DNA of 64,000 bases from CAVVJA01 sp963779485 (GTDB lineage Bacteria; Actinomycetota; Actinomycetes; Mycobacteriales; Jatrophihabitantaceae), in the NCBI GenBank assembly GCA_963779485.1, contig CAVZYJ010000012.1, positions 62,001 through 126,000 on the forward strand, in the 5' to 3' direction. A program made the translations under genes and the position numbers. Shown in pieces: positions 34,752-43,515 of this stretch (positions within the stretch are counted from its first letter, which is position 1; the number at the start of each line of letters is the position of its first letter). A model generated the notes under the pieces. It made no database searches, was not told where the DNA came from, and was given only the letters and a program-made list of their open reading frames with translations.

Positions 34752-35515
34752 GCGTCATGTCCCGGTTCGACCTCACCGGCCGTTCGGCGGTGGTCACCGG
34801 AGCGACGCGCGGCTTGGGTCGGGCATTCGCGCGCGCGTTGGCCGAAGCCGGTGCGGACATCGTCGTCGTCGGACGAGACGAGGTCGCGGCGGCAGAGGTC
34901 GAGAAGGAGCTGGCCGAGATAGGCCGCCGGAGCTGCACGGTCATCGCCGACATCACCTCTCGACCCGAGGTCGAACGGGTTCTGGCGATGGCGGTGGAAC
35001 GGTTCGGCGCCGTCGACGTGCTCGTCAACAACGCCGGTGCGTGCATCCACCGCCCGGCGCTCGAGGTCACCGACGAGGAGTGGCGCCACGTTCTGGACGT
35101 GAACCTCGACGCATTGTGGACGGCGTGCCAGGTGTTCGGCCGGCATATGGTCGAACGTGGTAGCGGCAGCATCGTCAACATCGGCTCCATCTCCGGGCAG
35201 ATCGTCAACCGCCCGCAATGGCAACCGGCCTACAACGCCTCGAAGGCGGCCGTCCACCAGCTCACGCGGAGCCTCGCGGCCGAGTGGGGACCGCTCGGCG
35301 TTCGGGTCAACGCTCTGGCGCCCGGCTATGTCAAGACCGACATGGCGCCGGTCGACGAACCGCAGTACCGGCGGTACTGGATCGAAGACGCGGCGCAGCA
35401 GCGTTACGCGACTCCCGAGGAACTCGGCCCGGCGATGGTCTTCCTTGCGAGTGACGCGTCTTCCTTCGTCACCGGGTCGGTGCTCGTCATCGACGGTGGC
35501 TACACCGTCTTCTAG
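34748..35515 (+). CDS. Short-chain dehydrogenase/reductase, polyol-type
   Basis: The 255-aa classical SDR has TGATRGLGRAF (cofactor loop), NNAG, catalytic Ser in IGSISGQ, and Tyr-x3-Lys in AYNASKAAV. The C-terminus DGGYTVF is typical. Similarity is to gluconate/arabitol/xylitol-type dehydrogenases, which fits the adjacent zinc polyol dehydrogenase. ATGA overlap with the sirtuin gene implies coupling. Confidence 0.88.
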   Translation: MSVMSRFDLTGRSAVVTGATRGLGRAFARALAEAGADIVVVGRDEVAAAEVEKELAEIGRRSCTVIADITSRPEVERVLAMAVERFGAVDVLVNNAGACIHRPALEVTDEEWRHVLDVNLDALWTACQVFGRHMVERGSGSIVNIGSISGQIVNRPQWQPAYNASKAAVHQLTRSLAAEWGPLGVRVNALAPGYVKTDMAPVDEPQYRRYWIEDAAQQRYATPEELGPAMVFLASDASSFVTGSVLVIDGGYTVF

Positions 35516-35541
35516 CGGGACATTAGTTTCCGGAGGTGACC

Positions 35542-36546
35542 ATGCCGAATCCGAGCGCCGTGCTGTACGGCCCTGGAGACGTCCGGATCGAAGATCGGCC
35601 GGTGCCCCAGCCGGGGCCGGGCGAGGTCCAGGTCGAGGTGGCCGTGATCGGGGTGTGCGGGTCGGACGTCCACTACTACGACCACGGTCGGATCGGCACC
35701 CGTGTCGTGGAACATCCGATGGTGCTCGGGCACGAGTCCGCCGGGCGGATCAGTGCGGTCGGAGCCGACGTCGATCCCGGTCGGGTGGGGCAGCGGGTCG
35801 CTCTCGAGCCGGGCGTGCCGTGCGGGCGATGCGTCCAGTGCCGACGGGGCCGATACAACCTCTGCCCGGACGTAGCGTTTTTCGCCACCCCGCCGGTGGA
35901 CGGATCGATCGCTCGGTACGTCACGATCACCGCTGATTTCGCCCACCCGGTGCCGGATGAGCTGGATGATGTGCAGGCGGCGATGGCCGAACCGGTCTCG
36001 GTCGGCATCTGGGCCTGCCGTCGGGCCGGGGTCACCGCCGGTGACCGCGTCCTCGTCACCGGCGCGGGCCCGGTCGGCCTCTTCGCGGGCCAGGTCGCAC
36101 GAGCGTTCGGTGCGGCCGGGGTCACCGTCACCGACCTGAGCGAGCACCGCCTCGCCGTCGCCGCCAAGCTCGGGCTCACCGCCGTGCGGGCCGGCGACCC
36201 GATCGACGCGCGCTTCGACGTGCTCATCGAGTGCTCCGGATCGTCGCGCGCATTGCAGTCGGCGCTTCCGCTGGTCGACGCCTCGGGGCGGGTTGTCCTC
36301 GTCGGCATGGGCGAAGACTCGGTGGCGTTCGACGTGCCGCTCATCCAGACCCGCGAGCTGTGGATCACCGGGACATTCCGATACGCCAACACCTACCCGA
36401 CCGCATTGGCCATGATCACCTCGGGGGCGGTGCAGGTGGGCCCGGTGGTGACTCACGCGTTCCCACTGGAGCGCACCGAGGAGGCGCTGCTCTCCGGGCG
36501 GACCGACCCGACCGCGCTCAAGGCGATCATCCGGCCGTGGGGGTGA
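35542..36546 (+). CDS. Zinc-dependent polyol (sorbitol/xylitol-type) dehydrogenase
   Basis: The 334-aa MDR protein has the catalytic zinc region IGVCGSDVHYYDHGRIG, the GHESAG motif with Glu, and a structural four-cysteine lobe (CGRCVQCRRGRYNLC). A Rossmann motif VTGAGPVGLFAGQVA follows. Tyr after the SDVHY motif is characteristic of L-iditol/xylitol dehydrogenases. The ATG is chosen because GGAGG lies five bases upstream; a GTG two codons earlier overlaps that site. Confidence 0.9.
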   Translation: MPNPSAVLYGPGDVRIEDRPVPQPGPGEVQVEVAVIGVCGSDVHYYDHGRIGTRVVEHPMVLGHESAGRISAVGADVDPGRVGQRVALEPGVPCGRCVQCRRGRYNLCPDVAFFATPPVDGSIARYVTITADFAHPVPDELDDVQAAMAEPVSVGIWACRRAGVTAGDRVLVTGAGPVGLFAGQVARAFGAAGVTVTDLSEHRLAVAAKLGLTAVRAGDPIDARFDVLIECSGSSRALQSALPLVDASGRVVLVGMGEDSVAFDVPLIQTRELWITGTFRYANTYPTALAMITSGAVQVGPVVTHAFPLERTEEALLSGRTDPTALKAIIRPWG

Positions 36547-37295
36547 CGGGCGCGGACCAGGCTGAGGCTCGCGCGGCTCGGTTCGCTGGCGGCGTCGAGG
36601 CGTGGCTCGGCGTCCAGGACCTGCTGCGAGAGGCCGTCCGGCACGAGGTGCTTGCGGCCCAGCTCCGAGAGGTGATCGCCGCGCGGGGTGCTGGCCCGAT
36701 GCGCGTGCTGGACGTGGGATGCGGTCAGGGCACGCAGTCCGTAGCTCTCGCCCGGGCTGGCCATCAGGTGACCGGCCTGGACCCTTCCGAACGGCTGCTC
36801 GCCCGCTGCCAGGAGCAGCTGGCCGCCGAGCCCGCGCCCGTGCGGGATCGCGTGCGGCTGGTGCTCGGGCCCGGTGAGGCCGCCCCCGAGCTGGCGCCCG
36901 GTCCATACGATCTGGTGCTCTGCCACGGGGTGCTGATGTACCTCGACGACGAGGCGCCGATGGTGACCGCCATGACCCGGGTGGCGGCGCCGAAGGCCGG
37001 ACTGTCGATTCTCGTGCGCAACGGGCTCGCCCTGGCGATGCGCGACGGGCTGCGCGGTGAATGGCGCGCTGCGCTGGACGCGTTCGACCGGCGTGACTAC
37101 ACCAATCGGCTCGGCCTCGTCGCCAGGTCGCACACGCCGGAGGAGGTCGACGCTGCCGTAGTCTCCCTCGGCTGGCGCCGCGACCGCTGGTATGGCGTGC
37201 GGGTGTTCACTGACCACCGGGACGCACGACATCACCCCCGATCAGGATCAGCTCGAGCCGGTGCTCGCCGCCGAGGTCGAGGCCGGGCGCCGTGA
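36543..37295 (+). CDS. SAM-dependent methyltransferase, C-terminus probably frameshifted
   Basis: The class I methyltransferase has MRVLDVGCGQGTQSVALA (about 53-70) and LVLCHGVLMYLDDEAP. The GTG start overlaps the dehydrogenase stop. After VRVFTDHRD the annotated frame turns into an Arg/Gly-rich tail and stops at 37295. The next frame instead reads THDITPDQDQLEPVLAAEVE and GRRDPYRQVAALLHLCY, a plausible natural tail ending at TGA 37350. Removing one G from GGG at 37219-37221 joins them. It resembles SmtA/CmoM-like proteins. The substrate is unknown. Confidence 0.75.
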   Translation: MTGADQAEARAARFAGGVEAWLGVQDLLREAVRHEVLAAQLREVIAARGAGPMRVLDVGCGQGTQSVALARAGHQVTGLDPSERLLARCQEQLAAEPAPVRDRVRLVLGPGEAAPELAPGPYDLVLCHGVLMYLDDEAPMVTAMTRVAAPKAGLSILVRNGLALAMRDGLRGEWRAALDAFDRRDYTNRLGLVARSHTPEEVDAAVVSLGWRRDRWYGVRVFTDHRDARHHPRSGSARAGARRRGRGRAP

Positions 37296-37615
37296 CCCGT
37301 ACCGCCAGGTCGCTGCCCTGCTGCACCTGTGCTACGTCCGCGCTAATTGAGCGGCCGGACGCTCCCGGAGAGCGCCGACCCTGGGCCCGGCAGTGATCGC
37401 GCAAAGTTCCCGTTAAGCGACCAAGTACAGTGTTTGCCCGCGTATTGCCGAATCTGCAGGATAGGAACAGGATAAGAATCGCTGAGCGCTGGGCGGTGGG
37501 CTGTATCCGGTACGTGAACTTTTCGCAGCGGCCTGAACCGAATACTCCCCGCTTCGCGGCCTCATCCACGGGTTAGATGTGCCGTGCGGTAACGGAGCTT
37601 CAGGAGGAGAGGGCC

Positions 37616-40231
37616 ATGGCTCGAAGAAGATTCGTGGCGGCGGTATCGGCGGTCGTCGTCGCAGCCAGCCTGTTGGTGTGGGGCCAGGGGGTTGCCAATT
37701 CGGCACCGGCGGCCGGAACGGCGGCCGGTCCGGCGACTCCGGAACAGTCCGTGACAACTCGACTAGCCGACCGGCGCGAGGTCGCAGCCGGAACCCGGGC
37801 CTATTCGATCGGGTTCGAGGACGGGCGGTTCTACGCGAACGGCTGGCACATCACCGGCGAGATGGGCGGCGTGTGGACGCCGCCACTCAAGCTGGTCGAC
37901 GGTGTCTGGTTCGGGCTCGACGGCCAATGGGTCGGCCCGGCGACGAAGTTCTCCAGTGGCTGGGGCTACACCCGATACGACCTGCCGAACACGGCGGGCC
38001 TCCGGGTTGCCCGCACGGACTTCGTCCCCGACGGGCGCCGCGGCGCGCTGTTCGGTCTGACGATCACCAACCCGGGTAAGGCGCGGACCGCGAAGCTATC
38101 GATCGACGCGCACTCCGAGCTCATGGGGCAGTACCCATGGGGATTCACGGGCGTCACGCCCAACGCGAGTGACAACCTGCCCGACAAGGGCAGCTTCAAC
38201 GGCCAGAACCTCGTGTTCACCGACGACGGTGCGCTCCCCGGTGCCCCCGTGCACCATTACGCCGCGCTGGTAGGTACTTCACTAACGCCGGCGACGGGCG
38301 CGATCGGCGACCAGTTCTGGGGTCCGCAGCCCGGGCACCGGTGCACTGGCACCGAGCCGGGTGCTCCGGCTGATCCCAAGCCCTCGGCGTGCGACGACGG
38401 CCCGTTTGGCCGCGGCACCGGTGGCGAGCTGTCCTACTCGCTCGCCCTCCCGGCCGGCGGCTCGAGGACCGTGTGGCTGGGCGTGGCCGGTTCCGACCAG
38501 GGCTTGGCGACGGCCCAGAACGAATTGGCCGGGGTGCTCCACAACCCGGCCGCGGCGCTGTCGGCGAAGGTCGCCTCGCGGCTGCAAATTTCGCAGCAGA
38601 CGCAACTCTCACTGCCTGGTGACCCGCTGGTGCAGAACGCAGTCGACTGGGGCAAGCAGAACATCGCCGACCTCACGCTGAGCGCGCGGAACCTTCAGAT
38701 CCGCTGGACCAACCAGGGCAAGCAATTCCCGGCGCCGCTCGGCACCATCCCCCAGGCGACGTGGATCGGCGCCGGCTACCCGGACTACCCGTGGATCTTC
38801 GGGACGGACGGGGAGTACACGGCGTTCGCAGCGGTCGCGGTGGGGCAGTTCGCAGCGATCGAGGACCATCTGCGAACCCTGCGGGATATCTCCGACATCC
38901 TGAACAACAGGTCAGGTGTCGTGGTTCACGAGTCGGTGTCCGATGGCTCCATCTGGTTCGGCCACGACTCACAGACCACAGATCCCACGACCGGCGCGAA
39001 AACGAACGACTTCAATACCGACGAGACGATCAAGTTCCCCAGCGCGGTTGCGCTCGTCTGGCGGTGGACCGGCGATAACCGCTTCCGCGACCAGATGTAC
39101 GACTTCACCAAGCGCAACCTGCACTACGTCGTGAACAACCTGGACGCGGACCACGACGGCTGGCCGGAGGGCTCGGGCAACGTGGAGCGCACCGGGATGG
39201 GAGCAGAGAAGCTCGACAACGCGGTCTATCTCGTCCGCAGCCTGTACGACCTGGCCGACATGGCGCGCTCCAAGCACGACGGCGCCACCTACGCCTGGGC
39301 GACGAACCTCGCCCGCAACCTGCAGCGGCGCTTCGACCCCACCTGGTGGTACCAGGCCGCGTCGCAGTACGCCGACTCGCTGCTCGACCCCGGCAACGTG
39401 CAGTTGTTCCAGCAGTACTGGATCGGCCAGACGCCCATGGAGGCGGAGCTGAACGTCAACGGTCAGACCGTCCCCGGCGTGGCCCCGTTCGACCATGGCA
39501 ACACCGCGCTCGCCGGCCGGGAGAACGACTGCTTCAGCGGGACCCCGCCGTTCAACCCGGGGCTGTTCCACACCGGATGCACCGGCCCGCCGGCCGGCCA
39601 GGGGGAGAGGGTCATCTACGGCCTGACGACCTCGATCCAGTCCGTCGGCGAGGGGAACTACGGGCGCTTGGGTCCGGGTGAGCAGCAGCGGTACATCCAC
39701 GCGCTCGCCGAGACGATGTTCGCCGAGCCCGCGACCGGCGGGACGCCGGACGAGCAGCCGGGCGCGATGCCGGAGATCTTCCCGTCGCCGGATCAGGGTG
39801 CGAACATCGATCGCTGCTGGACCTGCCGCTCGATGTTCATGCAGGCCTGGGGCAACTACGGCACGGCCTGGCCGGTCGTGCACCAGTGGCTCGGCGTGCA
39901 GCCCGATCTTGGCAACGGGCTCGTCGCGTTCGTCCCGCAGGTACCGCAAGGTCAAACCGTGGTGCAGGGACGGAACATTCGGCTTGGCGGCGGGTCGGCC
40001 GACGTGCTCGCGACGCACACCGGGAAGGTCTACCTCACCCGGATCTCGACGGCCGGCGTGGGTACCAACCACGTGGTCATTGGCCACACGCTCCCGCGCG
40101 GCACGCGGCCTACAGTCGTCGTGCTCGACGGACGGGTGGTGCACAACTATCAGGTCGTCCAGACCAACCGTGGGAATGAAGTGACGGTTCCGACGAACGC
40201 CGGACACCACACGCTGACGATCATCGTCTAG
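37616..40231 (+). CDS. Large secreted (alpha/alpha)6-barrel glycosidase, GH63/GH15-like
   Basis: The 871-aa protein starts at an ATG behind GGAGG. The signal peptide has RRRFVAAVSAVVVAASLLVWG and a likely cleavage after ANSA. The N-terminal half is a beta-sandwich; the C-terminal half has six-hairpin glycosidase features: PWIFGTDGEYTAFAAVAVGQ, DHDGWPEGSGNVERTGMGAEK with acidic residues, and WTCRSMFMQAWGNYGTAWPV. The Asp/Glu in these loops are candidate catalytic residues. It probably hydrolyses an alpha-linked oligosaccharide outside the cell. The 265-bp leader (37351-37615) holds a small hairpin, CGCTC/GAGCG at 37360-37374, and presumably the promoter. Confidence 0.7.
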   Translation: MARRRFVAAVSAVVVAASLLVWGQGVANSAPAAGTAAGPATPEQSVTTRLADRREVAAGTRAYSIGFEDGRFYANGWHITGEMGGVWTPPLKLVDGVWFGLDGQWVGPATKFSSGWGYTRYDLPNTAGLRVARTDFVPDGRRGALFGLTITNPGKARTAKLSIDAHSELMGQYPWGFTGVTPNASDNLPDKGSFNGQNLVFTDDGALPGAPVHHYAALVGTSLTPATGAIGDQFWGPQPGHRCTGTEPGAPADPKPSACDDGPFGRGTGGELSYSLALPAGGSRTVWLGVAGSDQGLATAQNELAGVLHNPAAALSAKVASRLQISQQTQLSLPGDPLVQNAVDWGKQNIADLTLSARNLQIRWTNQGKQFPAPLGTIPQATWIGAGYPDYPWIFGTDGEYTAFAAVAVGQFAAIEDHLRTLRDISDILNNRSGVVVHESVSDGSIWFGHDSQTTDPTTGAKTNDFNTDETIKFPSAVALVWRWTGDNRFRDQMYDFTKRNLHYVVNNLDADHDGWPEGSGNVERTGMGAEKLDNAVYLVRSLYDLADMARSKHDGATYAWATNLARNLQRRFDPTWWYQAASQYADSLLDPGNVQLFQQYWIGQTPMEAELNVNGQTVPGVAPFDHGNTALAGRENDCFSGTPPFNPGLFHTGCTGPPAGQGERVIYGLTTSIQSVGEGNYGRLGPGEQQRYIHALAETMFAEPATGGTPDEQPGAMPEIFPSPDQGANIDRCWTCRSMFMQAWGNYGTAWPVVHQWLGVQPDLGNGLVAFVPQVPQGQTVVQGRNIRLGGGSADVLATHTGKVYLTRISTAGVGTNHVVIGHTLPRGTRPTVVVLDGRVVHNYQVVQTNRGNEVTVPTNAGHHTLTIIV

Positions 40232-40251
40232 TCGCCGTTAATCCGGCCGGG

Positions 40252-40284
40252 CAACGTTCACCCGCTATTGGCGGGTGAACGTTG
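40252..40284. terminator. Bidirectional hairpin between glycosidase and paaK
   Basis: CAACGTTCACCCGC (40252-40265) and GCGGGTGAACGTTG (40271-40284) form a perfect 14-bp stem with a five-base loop TATTG. It lies 21 bases past the glycosidase stop and 85 bases from the convergent paaK stop. No U-tract follows on the plus strand, as is common for actinobacterial terminators. Confidence 0.75.
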
Positions 40285-40368
40285 TGCCTTCCCAGAGTGC
40301 GCGCGAGGCGCCGCTGATCTGGTCGCGAGATGCGCGGCACGGCATCGGCGAGGTGCGGCTGACGGCCG

Positions 40369-41676
40369 TCAGCGGGGTGGTCGCTCGTCGACGATGCGCC
40401 GCATCTTGCCGAGCGACCGCTCCACTTGGTCCGGTTCGACCACGGCGACCTCGATGCTGACGCCGATCGTGTCCTTGATGCGGGCCTGCAAGGCGGGGCC
40501 GGCCGTCTGCGCGATGGCCGGCTCGGCGTCGGGGCGGCGTTCGACCCGCACGGTCAGCTCGTCCAGCTGACCGGTTCGGTGCAGCACGCACTGGAAGTGT
40601 GGCGAGAGCCCGTCCATACCGAGGACGAGTTCTTCGATCTGGGTCGGGAACAGATTGACGCCCCGCAAGATGATCATGTCGTCGGTCCGCCCGGTGATCT
40701 TCTCCATGCGGCGCATGGTGCGCGCAGTGCCCGGCAGCAGCCGGGTGAGATCGCGGGTGCGATAGCGCACGACGGGCATGGCCTGCTTGGTGAGCGTCGT
40801 GAACACCAGCTCGCCGCGCTCCCCATCGGGCAGCACGTCGCGGGTAACGGGATCGATCACCTCCGGATAGAAATGGTCTTCCCAGATGTGGAGCCCGTCC
40901 TTGGTTTCGACGCACTCGTTGGCGACGCCGGGACCCATGACCTCGGAAAGCCCGTAGATGTCGACCGCATGCATGTCCAGCCGTTGCTCGAGCTCTCGGC
41001 GCATGTCGTTGGTCCACGGCTCGGCCCCGAAGATCCCTACCTGTAGCGATGTCTCGCGCGGATCGATCTTCTGCCTCTCCAGTTCCTCGACGATGGCGAG
41101 CATGTAGGACGGCGTCACCATGATCACGTCGGGCCGAAAGTCCTGGATGAGCATCACTTGCCGCTCGGTCATCCCACCGGAGACAGGAACCACTGTGCAC
41201 CCGAGCGCCTCGGCCCCGTAGTGCGCGCCCAGGCCGCCGGTGAACAAGCCGTACCCGTAGGCCACGTGGACGATGTCTCCAGGACGGCCGCCCGACGCTC
41301 GGATGGAACGGGCCATGAGCGCCGCCCAGGTCGCGATGTCCTCCCCGGTGTAGCCCACGACGGTGGGACGGCCGGTGGTTCCAGACGACGCGTGCAACCG
41401 AGCAATCCGCTCACGCGGCACCGCGAACATCCCGAACGGGTAGTTCTCCCGAAGATCAGCCTTGCTGGTGAACGGGAAGCGAGCGAGGTCGGACAGCTCG
41501 CGCAGGTCGCCCGGATGAACCCCGGCCGCGTCGAACGCCGACCGATAGTGCGGGACGTGCTCGTAGACCCGGGCCAGCGTGGCTTTGAGCCGGTCGAGCT
41601 GGAGCGCCTGGAGCTCGTCGTTCGATGCCCGCTCGATCGGGTCGAGCTGGGACGGATCCGGGGTTCGATCCTGCAT
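40369..41676 (-). CDS. paaK: Phenylacetate-CoA ligase
   Basis: The 435-aa adenylate-forming enzyme has the P-loop-like motif LHASSGTTGRPTVVGYT, FGAEPWTN, the YGLSEVMGPG motif and YRTRDLTRLL, then the C-terminal lid with GRTDDMIILRGVNLFPTQIEE. It activates phenylacetate for PaaABCDE. The ATG at 41676 has GGAGG nearby; longer versions are unsupported. It lies 13 kb from the paa operon, with no PaaR core site visible upstream, so its control may differ. Confidence 0.95.
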   Translation of the reverse strand: MQDRTPDPSQLDPIERASNDELQALQLDRLKATLARVYEHVPHYRSAFDAAGVHPGDLRELSDLARFPFTSKADLRENYPFGMFAVPRERIARLHASSGTTGRPTVVGYTGEDIATWAALMARSIRASGGRPGDIVHVAYGYGLFTGGLGAHYGAEALGCTVVPVSGGMTERQVMLIQDFRPDVIMVTPSYMLAIVEELERQKIDPRETSLQVGIFGAEPWTNDMRRELEQRLDMHAVDIYGLSEVMGPGVANECVETKDGLHIWEDHFYPEVIDPVTRDVLPDGERGELVFTTLTKQAMPVVRYRTRDLTRLLPGTARTMRRMEKITGRTDDMIILRGVNLFPTQIEELVLGMDGLSPHFQCVLHRTGQLDELTVRVERRPDAEPAIAQTAGPALQARIKDTIGVSIEVAVVEPDQVERSLGKMRRIVDERPPR

Positions 41677-41717
41677 GGCGGCCCTCCGGCGGTGGCTCGT
41701 CGCGGGCTGGCCCGCGC

Positions 41718-41738
41718 CCCCGACGCTATCCGTCGGGG
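41718..41738. promoter_or_regulatory. GC-rich palindrome upstream of paaK
   Basis: CCCCGACG and CGTCGGGG flank CTATC, 42-62 bases upstream of the paaK ATG. The stem can be lengthened with a one-base bulge. It could be an operator or a leader hairpin; it differs from the PaaR-like sites. Confidence 0.4.
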
Positions 41739-41830
41739 CGCCGGGTGAGCCAGGTGTCCGGCCAGTTGCGCCGGGACTGGTCGATGGCGCTGCCAGGATC
41801 GAAGTCACCCCCAGTAGGTACCGTGATCGG

Positions 41831-42205
41831 ATGGAAGAGATCCGGGCCCGGCACGTCGTCGACACGCTGCGCGGTCGAGGTATCGACGCCCATCTGGCCA
41901 AGGCCGGTGTTTATCAATTCGGCGTGCGCATCGTGCTGGGCGACGGCCGGGAGGCGATGTGGGACACCGACGGCACCGCTGGCCTGGAGGCCCAGGTGAT
42001 GCGGGACGGGATGCTCGTCGGCTACGTCCCGGTCATCGACGGTTCAGAGGACTTCGACCAGGACCAGGTTGTCGACGCGATATCCCGGACCGACTACGAC
42101 CAACCGATTGCCCACCGCCGCGCGACTGCTCCAGCGCCCGCCGAACCATTGCCGCCTACCGGCGGTGTCTTCCGCCGTTTCTTCGACGGCTTCCGGTACC
42201 GCTGA
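41831..42205 (+). CDS. Conserved-looking 124-aa protein of unknown function
   Basis: The ATG frame encodes EEIRARHVVDTLRGRGIDAHLAKAG, then VRIVLGDGREAMWDTDGTAGLEA and a Pro-rich segment leading to FRRFFDGFRYR. The alternation of short strands and helices suggests a small alpha/beta fold. No signal peptide or membrane span. It is divergent from paaK and precedes the transporter gene by 80 bp. Function not recognised. Confidence 0.7.
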   Translation: MEEIRARHVVDTLRGRGIDAHLAKAGVYQFGVRIVLGDGREAMWDTDGTAGLEAQVMRDGMLVGYVPVIDGSEDFDQDQVVDAISRTDYDQPIAHRRATAPAPAEPLPPTGGVFRRFFDGFRYR

Positions 42206-42285
42206 GGCGACCCGGCTACGCGGACGGGAAGAGGCAGGTCTGAGTAGGGTGACCTCGCAATTTGAGGCGTCGCCCGGGAGGCTCC

Positions 42286-43506
42286 ATGACTTCAGCTGAG
42301 CCACCGCACGATCCCCCTATCGACGCGGAGGACCCGGCCGCTCGCGCCGCCATGGACGGTCAGCAGCCGATTCCTCCGCCGAACGACGGCAGCGACTTCA
42401 TCACTCTGTCGACGCCTGAGCGCAGCTCGATGGAGGCCGTCATCTGGCCGGTGCGGGTCGCGGCCGCGTGGTCCTGGCGGCTGCTCGTCATCGCGGTCGG
42501 CCTGTATGTCGTGCTTCTCGTGTTCAGCAAGCTCAGTCTGATCGCCTTCGCGGTCATCGTCGCGTTGTTCTTCACCTCGGTGCTCAATCCCCTCGAAAAG
42601 CGACTGGAAAGGCTCGGTCTGCACCGGTCGGCCTCGGCGTCACTCGTGCTCCTCGCCGGCATCATCGTGTTCGGTCTCATCGCCTGGTTCGTGGTCGTGC
42701 AGATCACCTCGCATGCGACCACGCTCGGCGATCAGCTGACCAAGGTGTCCGATCAGATCCGGGACTGGCTCGCGAACGGCCCCTTCCATCTCAAGCAGGC
42801 CGACCTCAACAGCTTCACCGACAGCATTACCAACGCCATTAAGAACAACCAGGGCAAGCTGGTATCCGGCGCCGTTTCCACCGCGCGGACGATTTTCGAG
42901 GTGCTCGGCGGGTTAGCGCTGTCGATCTTTTCGACGTTCTTCCTGTTGCGCGACGGCGAGATCATCTGGCGCTGGGTGCTGCGGCTCGTCCCCGCTCAGG
43001 CCCGCCCCCAGATCGACGTCGCTGGCCGGCGGGGCTGGCTGAGCGTGAGCGGCTATGTACGGGGCCAGTTCTTGATCGCGTTGATCCATGCCGTCACGAT
43101 CACGATCCTGCTGTTCATCCTCCGCATCCCGCTCGCCGCGGCGCTCGGCGTGTTGATCTTCCTCGGTTCCTTCATCCCGATCCTGGGCCTGACGATCAGC
43201 GGGGCGCTGTGCGTGGGGGTCGCGCTCCTCGAACATGGTGTCGGCGCCGCGCTGGTCGTCGCCGTTGCGATCATCCTGCTGGTGCAGGCCGAGGGCCACC
43301 TGCTGCAACCGATCATCATGAGCCGGGCGGTGCATATCCACCCGCTGGCGGTGGTTCTGGCCGTCGCGGCCGGCACCACGCTGTACGGAATCGTCGGCGC
43401 GCTCATTGCCGTACCGCTCGTCGCCTTCCTCAACGCGTTCGTGCATGCCCTGCGCGATTCGCGGCCGGACGCGGTGGCCGATCGCGAGAAATCGGCCCAG
43501 GCATGA
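42286..43506 (+). CDS. AI-2E family (YdiK/PerM-type) membrane transporter
   Basis: The 406-aa protein has a hydrophilic N-terminus of about 55 residues and then about eight membrane segments in the AI-2E order: two N-terminal pairs, a soluble amphipathic stretch (QLTKVSDQIRDWLANGPF), and a C-terminal block with GLTISGALCVGVALLEHG and the family motif QAEGHLLQPIIMSRAVHIHP. GGGAGG precedes the ATG. Substrates vary; the autoinducer label is not evidence of function. Some relatives are Na+/H+ antiporters. Confidence 0.88.
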   Translation: MTSAEPPHDPPIDAEDPAARAAMDGQQPIPPPNDGSDFITLSTPERSSMEAVIWPVRVAAAWSWRLLVIAVGLYVVLLVFSKLSLIAFAVIVALFFTSVLNPLEKRLERLGLHRSASASLVLLAGIIVFGLIAWFVVVQITSHATTLGDQLTKVSDQIRDWLANGPFHLKQADLNSFTDSITNAIKNNQGKLVSGAVSTARTIFEVLGGLALSIFSTFFLLRDGEIIWRWVLRLVPAQARPQIDVAGRRGWLSVSGYVRGQFLIALIHAVTITILLFILRIPLAAALGVLIFLGSFIPILGLTISGALCVGVALLEHGVGAALVVAVAIILLVQAEGHLLQPIIMSRAVHIHPLAVVLAVAAGTTLYGIVGALIAVPLVAFLNAFVHALRDSRPDAVADREKSAQA

Positions 43507-43515
43507 TGCCGCCGA

